A stretch of DNA of 64,000 nucleotides from Glaciimonas sp. (GTDB taxonomy: Bacteria; Pseudomonadota; Gammaproteobacteria; Burkholderiales; Burkholderiaceae_D): contig JABBOV010000014.1 in assembly GCA_012927625.1 (NCBI GenBank), positions 1 through 64,000 on the forward strand, in the 5' to 3' direction. The first letter of the stretch is position 1; every line of letters begins with the position of its first letter. A model generated the notes under the pieces. The model did not search any database. It worked only from the letters and a program-made list of their open reading frames with translations, and had not been told where the DNA came from. Positions 17,118 through 26,661 of the stretch are shown here, piece after piece. The position numbers and the translations under genes were made by a program.

Positions 17118-17819
17118 TTATGTTCGGAATTGCCGATACTGTTCCAGCAGTGTTTCCATCGTGGTGCAACGCGATTGTCCTTGCAGCAGTGAGGGCGGCG
17201 AAAAATTAATAATCCGCAGTATCCAGTCATGGGCGGCCTGACCAACATCGAGCGCATTGATACATCCTGCGGTTTGTGCCGTGTTACCCAGAAATAATCG
17301 TTGGCCGGTGAGTGCGTATGAAAGGATGGCGCGATTGACGCCACCATGCAGCACCAGCAACACCGTATCCCAACTGTTGTCGGCACGCAGGCGCTCGATT
17401 TCGGGATGTACCCGATCGAGCAACTGGCCGATGCTCTCGCCACCGAGGAAGCGTTTGTGTTCGGCCACTACGCCATCGAAGGCGCCCAGAAAGGCATCGT
17501 TCAGATCGACATCCGGGATACTGGATAACTTGCCTCCTCTGATTTCTTGCAGTTCAGGCCAATGCTCGGGGACGATATCTTGTCCGGTTTCAGCCAGCAC
17601 CAGGTTGGCGGTTTCGACTGTGCGCGGCAGGCCGGATACGATGACGCGGTCGAATTGCATTTTTTCCTGCGCGAACACCCTGCCGGCGGCAGTAGCCTGA
17701 GCACGGCCTTGTTCGTTGAGCGGAACTTGTTCCGGCAAATGCGGTTTGCCGTTGGCGTCGAAATAAGTGACGCTGCCGTGCCGCATCAGGTAGATGCGTC
17801 GTCTTTTGTGTGGAGTCAT
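17118..17819 (-). CDS. Histidine phosphatase family protein
   Basis: A 233-residue member of the phosphoglycerate-mutase-like superfamily: phospho-acceptor motif RRRIYLMRHGSVTYFD, second Arg in IVSGLPRTVETANLVL, and the late catalytic His in VLLVLHGGVNRAILSYAL. Substrate unknown. It ends the tsaB-rimI-udg-DUF1853 gene row, from which it is separated by about 190 bp. Confidence 0.85.
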   Translation of the reverse strand: MTPHKRRRIYLMRHGSVTYFDANGKPHLPEQVPLNEQGRAQATAAGRVFAQEKMQFDRVIVSGLPRTVETANLVLAETGQDIVPEHWPELQEIRGGKLSSIPDVDLNDAFLGAFDGVVAEHKRFLGGESIGQLLDRVHPEIERLRADNSWDTVLLVLHGGVNRAILSYALTGQRLFLGNTAQTAGCINALDVGQAAHDWILRIINFSPPSLLQGQSRCTTMETLLEQYRQFRT

Positions 17820-18011
17820 TTGTATTCTGGTGCGAGTTTGAAGAGGAATGCGCCGATATCTTTTTGCGCATCGCGATGGCGACAGATAAGCTTTCCATTG
17901 TGGCTGAAACGCTGTCCTGCCGGGGTGGATTTTTTGTCGATGAACTGGATTGGGTTAATGCCAGTGTACCTTCGTAACCAGAGGTTTGCTGTTCTATTAC
18001 GGCAAGTTGGC

Positions 18012-19043
18012 TCAAGCCCCAAGTTGGCTGTACTGTTGCGCTTTGCTACGCCAGTCGTCTGGCACGATGAAGCCGCGGCTGGTTTCCAGCAAACAGTTCT
18101 GATCCCCATGCTGCTGCAGAAGCGCCACCAGAACCGGCATTGTGGTGTGTGAAAATTGCGCCGCCAGGGCATCCTGCAACTGCGGTTTGTCCAGCGCGGC
18201 AAACGGCGATACTCGTGCCGGCGCTAGCCAAGACAGGCGCGGCAGGATCGACAGCCGTTCTGCCGGCATTGCCTCGAATTCCGTTAATGAGCACCAGAAA
18301 CCGCGGCAATGCGCCGGTGACAAACCTATCGCCGGTGGCAGCAATGCATCGTCGCCGTGATAGAACAGCCAGCCCTTGATCAGCGCCTGAGCTGATGCGA
18401 CCGGTTGCGGCAAATGAATTTGCGCCGCCGGATGCTGGCCCAGCATCAGTTGCCGGTCGAGGATTTTGCGCATCTTCGCGCCCAGCGTGTCGGCCAGATT
18501 CGGGCCGACGAAATAATTCGCCGCGATCTTGTCCCCGGCACCGGCTGCGCTCGATTCCAGCAGGTAAAACTTGGTGGCTAATTCCCAGTGCAGCAGTGCA
18601 GATTCGTGTACAGATGCGGGTTCAGTTTTGTGCCACAGCAGGAAGTCGAACTCGCCCACCGTGTCGCCTTTGCTGGCACGCACCTGGAGTCCGTGTGCAA
18701 ACAGGATGTCTTGACGCCGAAAATAAAATGCCAAAAGCTCTTCGGCATAATGACCCAATCGGGTGGATGGTCGGATATCGAGAAAAGCATGCAGTTCGGC
18801 CGGTGCCGCGTCCAGTGCTGCCAGCCAGTCAACTGTGGCCTGATCCAGTGCGCCGTCCAGCGATGCAATCATGCCGCGCCATTGTTCTGCCCGCGTATCT
18901 AGCAAATCCGGCGCGCTCAGCAACCAGGCCAGCGCACGCACATGCGGGTCGTGCAAATGTCCCCAATGCCGATGAAAATCGGTTTGGCAAGTGGGTGGCA
19001 ACGCGGGCTTATTCAGCGCTTGGGTTGGCGGTTTGGTCGGCAT
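18012..19043 (-). CDS. DUF1853 family protein
   Basis: A 343-residue protein with the features of DUF1853: FHRHWGHLHDPHVRALAWLL at the start, RLGHYAEELLAFYFRRQ, and a PD-(D/E)XK-like core GEFDFLLWHKTE followed by HWELATKFYLL, which suggests a nuclease-like fold. Function is unknown. I choose ATG 19043, nine codons inside the longest frame; it overlaps the end of the uracil-DNA glycosylase gene, pointing to co-translation. Confidence 0.78.
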   Translation of the reverse strand: MPTKPPTQALNKPALPPTCQTDFHRHWGHLHDPHVRALAWLLSAPDLLDTRAEQWRGMIASLDGALDQATVDWLAALDAAPAELHAFLDIRPSTRLGHYAEELLAFYFRRQDILFAHGLQVRASKGDTVGEFDFLLWHKTEPASVHESALLHWELATKFYLLESSAAGAGDKIAANYFVGPNLADTLGAKMRKILDRQLMLGQHPAAQIHLPQPVASAQALIKGWLFYHGDDALLPPAIGLSPAHCRGFWCSLTEFEAMPAERLSILPRLSWLAPARVSPFAALDKPQLQDALAAQFSHTTMPVLVALLQQHGDQNCLLETSRGFIVPDDWRSKAQQYSQLGA

Positions 19044-19896
19044 AGGTGCGCAGCGCCAGGCAAAGGTCATCCCAAGCTTCGCGTTTTGCGATTGGCTTGC
19101 GCAACAAATAGGCTGGATGGTAAGTAACCACGGTCGGGCATTGATGGGCCCGATGCAACTGACCGCGCAGCGACGACAGGCTGGTGCCGGGGTCGCATCC
19201 CAGCAACGCCTGTGCAGCCGTCTTGCCCAGAGCCACGATTACAGTCGGTTGCAACAAGGCAATTTGCCGCTCCAGATAAGGCTTGCATAGGGCGATTTGT
19301 TGCGGCGACGGCGCATGGTCGGCACCATGCGCGTCGGTCGAGCGGCATTTGACGACATTGGACAGATACACGTTGGCATCGCGCTGCAAATTCAGAGCCG
19401 ATAGCATGGCATCAAGCAGTTTACCGGCAGTACCCACAAAAGGCGCGCCTTGTTGATCTTCGGTGCGGCCCGGGCCTTCGCCGACGAACAGCCATTTAGC
19501 TTGCCGGTCGCCGCTGCCGAATACGGTCTGGCTGCGCTTCTGGCACAGATCGCAACCGCGGCAAGCGCTAACGGCAGCTTGTAGTTGCGGCCAATCCATC
19601 AAGGCGATTTCCGCTGTAGACGGCAAGGTTGCCGGATCGGTTGCCAGAGGTGATTCATCCCACGCTGCATCTGTGCTTGCCGGGGAAGCGCCGGTTGACG
19701 CCGGCAGTGTGGCACTCGGATTCACAGCGCCCAGCGTCACAGTTTGCGACTGGGTTGCGTACGATGCGGCGTTGATAGTGTCAGTAACGCGGTCTATGTC
19801 GGCTGTCTGGTCGGAGTGGGCGGTATCGCGGCGGACCCAGACCGCACCTACGCCTATTTCCTGCAAAAAAATCGCGCGGCGATGTTCCAGAGTCAT
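19009..19896 (-). CDS. Uracil-DNA glycosylase, family 4/5-like (Fe-S)
   Basis: The 295-residue protein has a variable proline/alanine-rich N-terminal 100 residues, then ACRGCDLCQKRSQTVFGSG, LFVGEGPGRTEDQQGAPFVG, YLSNVVKCRSTDAH and the late motif VVTYHPAYLLRKP. These are the Fe-S cysteines and the catalytic/leucine-loop motifs of family 4 uracil-DNA glycosylases, which remove uracil from DNA. It overlaps rimI by four bases. Confidence 0.87.
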   Translation of the reverse strand: MTLEHRRAIFLQEIGVGAVWVRRDTAHSDQTADIDRVTDTINAASYATQSQTVTLGAVNPSATLPASTGASPASTDAAWDESPLATDPATLPSTAEIALMDWPQLQAAVSACRGCDLCQKRSQTVFGSGDRQAKWLFVGEGPGRTEDQQGAPFVGTAGKLLDAMLSALNLQRDANVYLSNVVKCRSTDAHGADHAPSPQQIALCKPYLERQIALLQPTVIVALGKTAAQALLGCDPGTSLSSLRGQLHRAHQCPTVVTYHPAYLLRKPIAKREAWDDLCLALRTYADQTANPSAE

Positions 19897-20372
19897 AGCG
19901 ACAATCGCATCACGATGGCATCTTCCCGCACGTTTTCATCTGCTGGGTAATACGCCTTGCGACGACCGATCGACATAAAGCCGGCATGCCCATAAAGTGT
20001 TATCGCGCGCGCATTGGACGGCCGCACCTCCAGCAAAATGGAAGCCAGTCCCAGTTCGCGCGCCATCGACACCACCCGAGCCAGCAACGCCCGCCCGAAT
20101 CCGCGCCCGTGCAAATCGAGCCGCACGCTGATATTGAGCAAATGCCCTTCATCCACCACCACCATCAGCAGAAAATAACCTAATACGTTGCCCACTTCCT
20201 CGCGAGCGACCCACGCTTGATAGCCGCTCTGCAATGCATCCTTAAAATTGCCAGGCGTCCACGGATGTGGATAGACGGTGTTTTCTATGCTCAACACCGC
20301 ATCGAGATCCTCGGGCTGCATCGGCGCAAGTCGCAGCTGCGCTACCGAGCCGGGAAAAGCTTGGGCGCTCAC
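19893..20372 (-). CDS. rimI: Ribosomal protein S18-alanine N-acetyltransferase
   Basis: A 159-residue GNAT acetyltransferase: LAPMQPEDLDAVLSIENTVY, acetyl-CoA-binding LDLHGRGFGRALLARVV and the family-typical LEVRPSNARAITLYGHAGF. The position next to tsaB is the common arrangement of rimI in proteobacteria. It overlaps both neighbours by four bases. Confidence 0.9.
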   Translation of the reverse strand: MSAQAFPGSVAQLRLAPMQPEDLDAVLSIENTVYPHPWTPGNFKDALQSGYQAWVAREEVGNVLGYFLLMVVVDEGHLLNISVRLDLHGRGFGRALLARVVSMARELGLASILLEVRPSNARAITLYGHAGFMSIGRRKAYYPADENVREDAIVMRLSL

Positions 20373-21085
20373 TTGGCAGCTCCAGCCTTGAGCGCCAACC
20401 GTTCATCGGTGGTCAGCGCAATTTTGTTGCGCAGATAAATCGGTTGGGCCTGTGCCGGGGTCAATAATTGACCGGCTGTAAATGCCGTGCGTGCCAGACG
20501 CGCCACCTGCGCCGCATGCGGCATCACTTCGGCACGCGCCTGCGCGATCCAGGAATGACGCTGCGCCTGCAGCGCAAATTCTGCTGGATAGCCAGCAAAG
20601 CCGTTGCCGCAAGCAAGTAATCCATCCTTAGGCTGCGGCAGCACATCGGCAACTGCTGATAAAGTCGGCGCCACCACGGTTTGCCAGCCATCGGCGTAGC
20701 TGTATTGCGCCCAATACACCTCGCCCATGCGTGCGTCCAGTACGGCCAACACTTCATGCGCGCCGGTCTCGGCCCGGCAAGCCTCCGCCATTGCCAACAA
20801 AGTAACGATCGAGATCAGCGGCAAATCGGCTCCAAACGCCAACCCCTGGGCAATCCCGCAAGCGGTGCGCACGCCGGTAAAGGAACCAGGCCCGGCGCCA
20901 AAAGCAATCGCAGCGCATTGCGACAGGCGCACATTGGCTTGCGCCAATATGCTTTGGACCATCGGCAGCAGGGTTTGGGAGTGGGTCTGGACGCCCGACG
21001 ATTCGCGTACCAGCAGCATATCGCCTTGCAACAAGGCAGCAGAGGCAAGTTCGGAAGAGGTTTCGATGGCAAGGATGAGTGGCAT
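20369..21085 (-). CDS. tsaB: tRNA threonylcarbamoyladenosine biosynthesis protein TsaB
   Basis: A 238-residue protein with the ASKHA start MPLILAIETSSELASAALL, then FGAGPGSFTGVRTACGIAQG, the hallmark of TsaB, the partner of TsaD in making t6A37 in tRNA. It is the first gene of the row tsaB-rimI-udg-DUF1853. Confidence 0.93.
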   Translation of the reverse strand: MPLILAIETSSELASAALLQGDMLLVRESSGVQTHSQTLLPMVQSILAQANVRLSQCAAIAFGAGPGSFTGVRTACGIAQGLAFGADLPLISIVTLLAMAEACRAETGAHEVLAVLDARMGEVYWAQYSYADGWQTVVAPTLSAVADVLPQPKDGLLACGNGFAGYPAEFALQAQRHSWIAQARAEVMPHAAQVARLARTAFTAGQLLTPAQAQPIYLRNKIALTTDERLALKAGAAK

Positions 21086-21440
21086 TCACGCATTTTACCG
21101 CGACGACCAGATCCGAAGATATGCAGCATGCAGATGCGATCCGGGCAGGCACCAGCGCATCGGGATGCGGCCCTTGGATTGCCGACATATCTGAATTCAT
21201 ATCGGCTTTGTGGTGCCTTAATAATTATATTTTTGATAATTATCAATTTATACATTTGAGAACTGAGCGACAGTCAACTTGACAGCAAATTTACAGAAAA
21301 TCAGCTTTATCAAGAAGGCAAAAAACTGGGTAAAAATTATTTTTTGGCTGGAAAGCTACAGGCAGTCATTCGAGTACCTAAGCGCCTTGGGAATGTGTTT
21401 TTTGAGCCGCACTAAAAACAAACGAAATGGTGGGTCAATC
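21086..21440. other. AT-rich intergenic region before the polysaccharide genes
   Basis: Contains the start region shared by divergent tsaB and wcaJ. There is a short inverted repeat ATAATTAT...ATAATTAT near 21222-21244. The wcaJ frame is open back to 21279, but those codons do not look like the family and have no good ribosome site. Confidence 0.4.
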
Positions 21441-22856
21441 ATGCATGACTTAATTCTCAAAAATTCTACCAGGCTGGAATTTTCAATGCGGCTGATGGAT
21501 GTTCTTGTGCTGCTGGTGGCCGGACATTTCGCCAGCCAATGGCATTTCGCTACCTCTCTTGAGATGGCTACTCCGATTCATGCGGTGTTGCTGTACTTCT
21601 CTTGCGGATTGGTTTTTTTAATATTTCCACACTTTGATTTGTACGCATCATGGCGTGGCAGATCCATGTTTAGCATGTTCGTGCGGCTTGCCCTGACTTT
21701 GGCGCTGGTATTGCTCATCGGCGTGTTTTTCAGTTTCCTGATTCACCATGTTGGGGCTTTGTCCCGCTTGTGGTTGACTTACTGGTACCTAATCAGCGTT
21801 ATCTTTTTGGTGATGTACAGGGCACTGGTGTACGCAACGCTGCGCTATTTGCGTAAAAATGGCCTGAATAACAAGCGCGTGGTAATCGTTGGTTACGGCC
21901 CCATTGGGCAGGAGATGCATAAACGCGCATTGCAGCAGGACTTTTACGGTTACGAAATCAAAGGCGTACATACCTGCGCCAGCGACACCGACATCGACAA
22001 TTTATTAAAAGACCCGGCAATAATAAACATTCATAAGCTGGAAAACATTCATGATTTTGTGACAGCTCATGATATTCATGAAATCTGGATTACCTTGCCA
22101 ATGAGCGCATCGGATCAATTGCATGAACTGCAATATTTGCTGCGTAACGCCTTGGTGGATATACGCTGGATACCCGATATTTTCAGCTTGCAAATGTTGA
22201 GCCGCAAGATGATCGATTTTCTGGGTATGCCTGCAGTCGATTTAAACCGCCCAACTTCCAGCGGACTGGGTGGCATGGGCAAGGGACTGTTCGACAAGCT
22301 GTTCGCCTTTATCGTGCTCATACTCTTGCTGCCGCTGTTCGTGGTGATTGCCATCGGCATCAAATACTCTTCCGCCGGTCCGGTATTTTTCAGGCAACCC
22401 AGGTTGGGTCTGAACGGGAAAAAATTCAACATCTATAAATTCCGTTCGATGCAAGTGCACCAAGAGCACGGCAAGCTTACGCAAGCTACCAAAAACGATT
22501 CGCGCATCACCCACATCGGGCAATTCTTGCGACGCACCAGCCTGGATGAACTGCCGCAGTTCATTAATGTGCTGCTGGGAGATATGTCGGTCGTCGGCCC
22601 AAGGCCGCATGCACTGCAACACAACGAAATATACAAGGATGCGCTGGGCTTATACATGCTACGGCACCGGGTCAAGCCTGGCATTACCGGCTGGGCCCAG
22701 GTCAATGGTCATCGGGGTGAAACCGACACCATAGACAAGATGGAAAAGCGGGTGCAATCCGACATCTACTACATTCACAACTGGTCGTTCTGGCTCGACG
22801 TGCGCATCATTGCCTGGACTGCATTCAAAGGATGGACGGGTAACCATGCCTATTAG
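21441..22856 (+). CDS. wcaJ: Undecaprenyl-phosphate glucose phosphotransferase
   Basis: From ATG 21441 the product has 471 residues. About four membrane helices occupy residues 15-130, then a CoA-binding-like fold (KRVVIVGYGPIGQEMHKRAL), a fifth membrane segment (LFAFIVLILLLPLFVVIAIG) and the C-terminal bacterial sugar transferase domain (KFRSMQVHQ, RRTSLDELPQFINVLLGDMS, VGPRPHA, KPGITGWAQVNGHRGET). It loads the first sugar phosphate onto undecaprenyl phosphate for exopolysaccharide. The frame continues upstream to 21279, but family members start at about this Met. Confidence 0.9.
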   Translation: MHDLILKNSTRLEFSMRLMDVLVLLVAGHFASQWHFATSLEMATPIHAVLLYFSCGLVFLIFPHFDLYASWRGRSMFSMFVRLALTLALVLLIGVFFSFLIHHVGALSRLWLTYWYLISVIFLVMYRALVYATLRYLRKNGLNNKRVVIVGYGPIGQEMHKRALQQDFYGYEIKGVHTCASDTDIDNLLKDPAIINIHKLENIHDFVTAHDIHEIWITLPMSASDQLHELQYLLRNALVDIRWIPDIFSLQMLSRKMIDFLGMPAVDLNRPTSSGLGGMGKGLFDKLFAFIVLILLLPLFVVIAIGIKYSSAGPVFFRQPRLGLNGKKFNIYKFRSMQVHQEHGKLTQATKNDSRITHIGQFLRRTSLDELPQFINVLLGDMSVVGPRPHALQHNEIYKDALGLYMLRHRVKPGITGWAQVNGHRGETDTIDKMEKRVQSDIYYIHNWSFWLDVRIIAWTAFKGWTGNHAY

Positions 22857-23397
22857 CATGAGCGCCTCTATCCGGCCAGTGAAATTCGCTAGCGGCGGCA
22901 ACACCGATAACGTGTGCGGCGCTAAACCGGAGCAATTTCTGCCCGCGGAATTGTTTGCCAATGTGGTCGCGCACGCGCCATTGGTTGCCATTGATTTGAT
23001 CGTGACCGACGCACAGGGAGCCGTGCTGCTCGGCTTGCGCAATAACCCGCCAGCCCAAGGGTACTGGTTTGTGCCGGGCGGGCGGATTCGGAAAAATGAA
23101 ACAATCGATACTGCCTTTATGCGCATAGCAGAAGATGAATTGGGCTACGCCATGCACATTGGACGGAGTCGGTTGATGGGCGTCTTTGAACATTTTTATG
23201 ATGTCAATTTTGCCGGCGTCACAGGTGCCAGCACGCATTACATCGTGTTCGCCTATCAGCTGCAAACAGAATATCCATTATTAGCATTGTCGCGCCAACA
23301 GCATAGTCAAACCGTCTGGATGCAACCGGACCAGGCAAAGCAGCACCCCTTAGTCCATCCCTATACACACGCTTATTTTGAATTGGCCACAAAATGA
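22846..23397 (+). CDS. gmm: GDP-mannose mannosyl hydrolase (Nudix)
   Basis: The 183-residue product carries the altered Nudix box of Gmm enzymes (FVPGGRIRKNETIDTAFMRI followed by AEDELGY) and the family start FLPAELFANVVAHAPLVAID. It hydrolyses GDP-mannose or GDP-glucose. It has a 25-residue N-terminal extension before the family start; ATG 22846 overlaps the end of wcaJ, and ATG 22858 is an alternative. Confidence 0.83.
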   Translation: MPISMSASIRPVKFASGGNTDNVCGAKPEQFLPAELFANVVAHAPLVAIDLIVTDAQGAVLLGLRNNPPAQGYWFVPGGRIRKNETIDTAFMRIAEDELGYAMHIGRSRLMGVFEHFYDVNFAGVTGASTHYIVFAYQLQTEYPLLALSRQQHSQTVWMQPDQAKQHPLVHPYTHAYFELATK

Positions 23398-24833
23398 CTA
23401 CTTCGCCGCTTATTCCCGTCATTCTTTGCGGGGGCTCAGGGACCCGGCTCTGGCCTCTATCGCGCGAGACTTATCCCAAGCAGTTTTTACGTTTGCTAGG
23501 CCAAGATACCTTGCTGCAGCAAACCATGCAGCGACTTGCGGGGATTGAAGATGTTGATCCCGCAATCCTGATCTGTAATGAAACTTCGCGTTTTGTGGTG
23601 GCGGAACAATTACGGGAGATCGGTATCGAAAATGCCCAGATCCTGCTGGAGCCGACGCGACGCAATACCGCACCGGCGATTGCCGCGGCTGCCCTGCAAG
23701 CATTATCCAGAGGTAACGACCCTTTGTTGTTAGTGCTGCCATCGGACCATGTGATCAACAACCATGCGGCCTTTTATAGCGCCGTTCACAAAGCTAAAAT
23801 AGTGGCCGAGAAAGGCAAGCTAGTGACCTTTGGGATTACTCCATTGGGGCCTGAGACCGGTTATGGCTACATCCGCGCAGGCGCTGCCGAGCCGGGGCCG
23901 GCACAGGCACAACCGGTAATTGAATATGTGGAAAAGCCGGATCGCGCCACCGCTGAACGTTATCTCGCCAGCGGGCACTATTTCTGGAATAGCGGCATGT
24001 TCATTTTTCGAGCCAGTTGTTATCTGGAAGAACTCACGCAGTTCGAACCGGATATTGTTGCCGCCTGCAGCCAGGCGATGACATTGTCCAAACAGGATTT
24101 CAGTTTTATTCGACTTGACAGCCAATCGTATAGCCGCAGTCCCGATAAGGCGGTGGATTATGCCGTGATGGAACGCACCACAAACGCCACAATGGTGGCA
24201 ATGGATGCGGACTGGAACGATATTGGCTCGTGGGCATCGGTATGGAAAGCCTCCGAAAAAGACCAGGACAATAATGCCAAACATGGCGATGTCATGCTGC
24301 AGGATTGCCAGGGTTGTCTGGTGCATGGCAGTTCCCGCCTGATTACCGCTGTAGGCATGCGCAATACGATCATCGTTGAAACCGCCGATGCCCTGTTGAT
24401 CATGGACGCCGACAGCGCCCAGGAAACCAAAAAACTGGTGGAGCATCTGATTGAGACTAAACGCACGGAAGCTACCCAGCATCGCGAAATATTCCGCCCT
24501 TGGGGCTCTTACGACTCAATCGAGGTCGGCACGCGTTTCCATGTCAAGCGCATTACGGTCAAACAAGGCGCCAAGCTATCGTTGCAAATGCACCACCATC
24601 GCGCAGAGCATTGGGTGGTGGTCTCGGGCACGGCGAAAATCACCAACGGCGATCAGGAATATCTGCTGACCGAAAACCAGTCCACCTACATCCCTCTTGG
24701 CGTTGTGCACTCGCTGGAAAACCCCGGAAAAATACCTTTGGAGCTGATCGAAATTCAATCCGGCACGTATTTGGGTGAAGACGACATAGTTCGACTGCAA
24801 GACAACTATGGCCGCGTCGGAACGCAATCATGA
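23394..24833 (+). CDS. manC: Mannose-1-phosphate guanylyltransferase / mannose-6-phosphate isomerase
   Basis: A 479-residue bifunctional enzyme: nucleotidyltransferase signature IPVILCGGSGTRLWPLSRET and YPKQFL, VEKPDRATAERYL and FWNSGMFIF in the N-terminal 350 residues, then the cupin isomerase domain (FRPWGSYDSIE, KLSLQMHHHRAEHWVVVSG). It makes GDP-mannose, the precursor for Gmd and Fcl downstream. Overlaps gmm by four bases. Confidence 0.94.
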   Translation: MTTSPLIPVILCGGSGTRLWPLSRETYPKQFLRLLGQDTLLQQTMQRLAGIEDVDPAILICNETSRFVVAEQLREIGIENAQILLEPTRRNTAPAIAAAALQALSRGNDPLLLVLPSDHVINNHAAFYSAVHKAKIVAEKGKLVTFGITPLGPETGYGYIRAGAAEPGPAQAQPVIEYVEKPDRATAERYLASGHYFWNSGMFIFRASCYLEELTQFEPDIVAACSQAMTLSKQDFSFIRLDSQSYSRSPDKAVDYAVMERTTNATMVAMDADWNDIGSWASVWKASEKDQDNNAKHGDVMLQDCQGCLVHGSSRLITAVGMRNTIIVETADALLIMDADSAQETKKLVEHLIETKRTEATQHREIFRPWGSYDSIEVGTRFHVKRITVKQGAKLSLQMHHHRAEHWVVVSGTAKITNGDQEYLLTENQSTYIPLGVVHSLENPGKIPLELIEIQSGTYLGEDDIVRLQDNYGRVGTQS

Positions 24834-24888
24834 GCGGACGACAGGATTAAAACTATACCGGGCTTTACTAAAATAATCATATAAATGC

Positions 24889-24950
24889 GGAGTATTTTTA
24901 TACTAAGCATATTTTATATGCGGACAGTGGTATATTATTTTGCATACTCC
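24889..24950 (+). repeat. Dispersed AT-rich repeat, copy B
   Basis: Begins GGAGTATTTTTATACTAAG, contains TATATGCGGACAGTGGTATA at 24915-24934 and ends GCATACTCC, so its two ends are inverted copies of GGAGTAT. Same architecture and spacing as copy A. It lies between manC and the galE remnant. Confidence 0.72.
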
Positions 24951-25001
24951 ACAATAAAATTTATATGTGAAATTCAGCTTAGGTCATTTTCATAGCGCCA
25001 A

Positions 25002-25345
25002 AAAATTCTCGTAACAGGGGCCGCAGGTTACATAGGCTCACATACCTGCGTCGAATTGCTGCAGGCTGGTTTTGCGGTTGTCGCACTGGACAATCTTTGC
25101 AACAGTGCGCAAGAGGCGATTGCGCGGGTCGAGCGCATTACCGGCAGTGCACTGCTATTTTCAAAGCCACCAGCGGTTGCGCTGTGCCGTTTGACATCGT
25201 GCCGCGCCGCCCGGGCGATATTGCCAGTTGCTATGCGTCGCCCACGCAAGCGCGCGCTTTACTACGGTGGCGCGCAGAAAAAAATCTGGATGAAATGTGT
25301 GCGGATCAGTGGCGCTGGCAAAGGATGAATCCGCAAGGATATTGA
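25002..25345 (+). pseudogene. galE: UDP-glucose 4-epimerase with a large internal deletion
   Basis: From 25002 one frame encodes KILVTGAAGYIGSHTCVELL and VVALDNLCNSAQEAIARVE, the NAD-binding N-terminus of GalE (about 54 residues, no start codon left). Near 25160 the homology jumps to another frame that reads IVPRRPGDIASCYASPTQA, LDEMCADQWRWQ and NPQGY to the stop at 25345, which is the last 60 residues of GalE. More than 200 residues including the SYK catalytic segment are gone. It is a dead gene inside the polysaccharide cluster. Confidence 0.85.
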
Positions 25346-25482
25346 GCCGGCCACAACGCAACAAAATCCATCCCGGATTATTTGCAAAGCATGACGCAGG
25401 TCAAACCAATAGAGTCGTCAGATGACAAAATGACAAATGTATACAGTGACAAAAAAACAATTTAATAAGGGAGAAAAAAGCC

Positions 25483-26649
25483 ATGACGACCGAACCGCAC
25501 ACACCTTCCAATCTCATTACGCCACATCAGAAGCCGATCCCTAAAGTGGCATTAATTACCGGCGTGACAGGCCAGGACGGCGCATATCTGGCAGAACTGC
25601 TACTCCAGAAAGGCTATGTGGTGCATGGCATCAAACGCCGCACATCATTGCTCAACACCGGGCGCATAGACCATTTATACAAGGACCCGCACGAGGCGCC
25701 GCATCGCTTCACACTGCACCACGGCGACATGACCGACAGCTCATCGCTGATCCGCATCATCCAGCAGACCCAACCGGACGAGATATATAACCTGGCCGCA
25801 CAAAGCCATGTGGCGGTCTCGTTCGAAGAGCCCGAATACACCGCCAATTCCGATGCGCTTGGGCCGTTGCGCATCCTGGAAGCTATCCGCATCCTCGGCC
25901 TGGAGAAAAAAACACGGTTCTACCAAGCCTCGACCTCGGAATTATATGGAAAGGTGCAGGAAATCCCGCAACGCGAAACCACGCCTTTCTACCCGCGCAG
26001 CCCCTACGCTGTGGCCAAACTGTACGCCTACTGGATCACAGTCAACTACCGCGAAGCGTATGGCATGTATGCCTGCAACGGCATTCTTTTCAACCATGAA
26101 TCGCCGCTGCGTGGTGAAACCTTCGTCACACGCAAGATCACCCGGGCGCTGTCGCGGATCGTGCTCGGCCTGCAAGACTGTCTGTATTTGGGCAACATGA
26201 GCGCCAAGCGCGACTGGGGTCATGCCCGCGATTATGTCGAAATGCAATGGCTGATGCTGCAGCAAGAGCAACCTGAAGACTTTGTCATCGCCACCGGTTT
26301 CCAGTACAGCGTACGCGACTTCGTCAACGCCGCAGCCAACGAACTCGGCATGATCCTGCATTGGCAAGGTGAAGGGCAGGAAGAAACTGCCAGTGTGGTA
26401 AATGCCTGGCCGCATGCCGGCGCCAAGCCCGGCCAAATCATCGTGCGAGTTGATCCCCGCTATTACCGTCCTACGGAAGTGGAAACTCTGCTTGGCGACG
26501 CCAGCAAAGCCCACTCCAAATTAGGTTGGAGAGCCTCCACCACATTCGAGCAACTGGTCAAGGAGATGGTGCAGGCCGATCTGGACGCCAATCGCAAGTA
26601 CGCGCTGGTCAAGCAGAACGGCTTTGCCGCTTATGCCCATGCTGAATAA
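25483..26649 (+). CDS. gmd: GDP-mannose 4,6-dehydratase
   Basis: A 388-residue SDR enzyme: [59 protein letters not shown] and the catalytic [20 protein letters not shown] (Tyr, Lys). It converts GDP-mannose to GDP-4-keto-6-deoxymannose. GGGAG lies before the ATG. Twelve bases separate it from fcl. Confidence 0.95.
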   Translation: MTTEPHTPSNLITPHQKPIPKVALITGVTGQDGAYLAELLLQKGYVVHGIKRRTSLLNTGRIDHLYKDPHEAPHRFTLHHGDMTDSSSLIRIIQQTQPDEIYNLAAQSHVAVSFEEPEYTANSDALGPLRILEAIRILGLEKKTRFYQASTSELYGKVQEIPQRETTPFYPRSPYAVAKLYAYWITVNYREAYGMYACNGILFNHESPLRGETFVTRKITRALSRIVLGLQDCLYLGNMSAKRDWGHARDYVEMQWLMLQQEQPEDFVIATGFQYSVRDFVNAAANELGMILHWQGEGQEETASVVNAWPHAGAKPGQIIVRVDPRYYRPTEVETLLGDASKAHSKLGWRASTTFEQLVKEMVQADLDANRKYALVKQNGFAAYAHAE

Positions 26650-26661
26650 GGACTTATCAAA

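Noticed and set aside
17820-18011. A minus-strand open stretch ending in FLFKLAPEYK between the phosphatase and DUF1853 genes
   Set aside because: It reads like protein over about 50 residues but has no start codon of its own with a ribosome site; it may be a gene remnant, not enough to call.
24999-25345. A functional short galE-like gene
   Set aside because: There is no start codon, the two homologous parts are in different frames and the catalytic region is missing.
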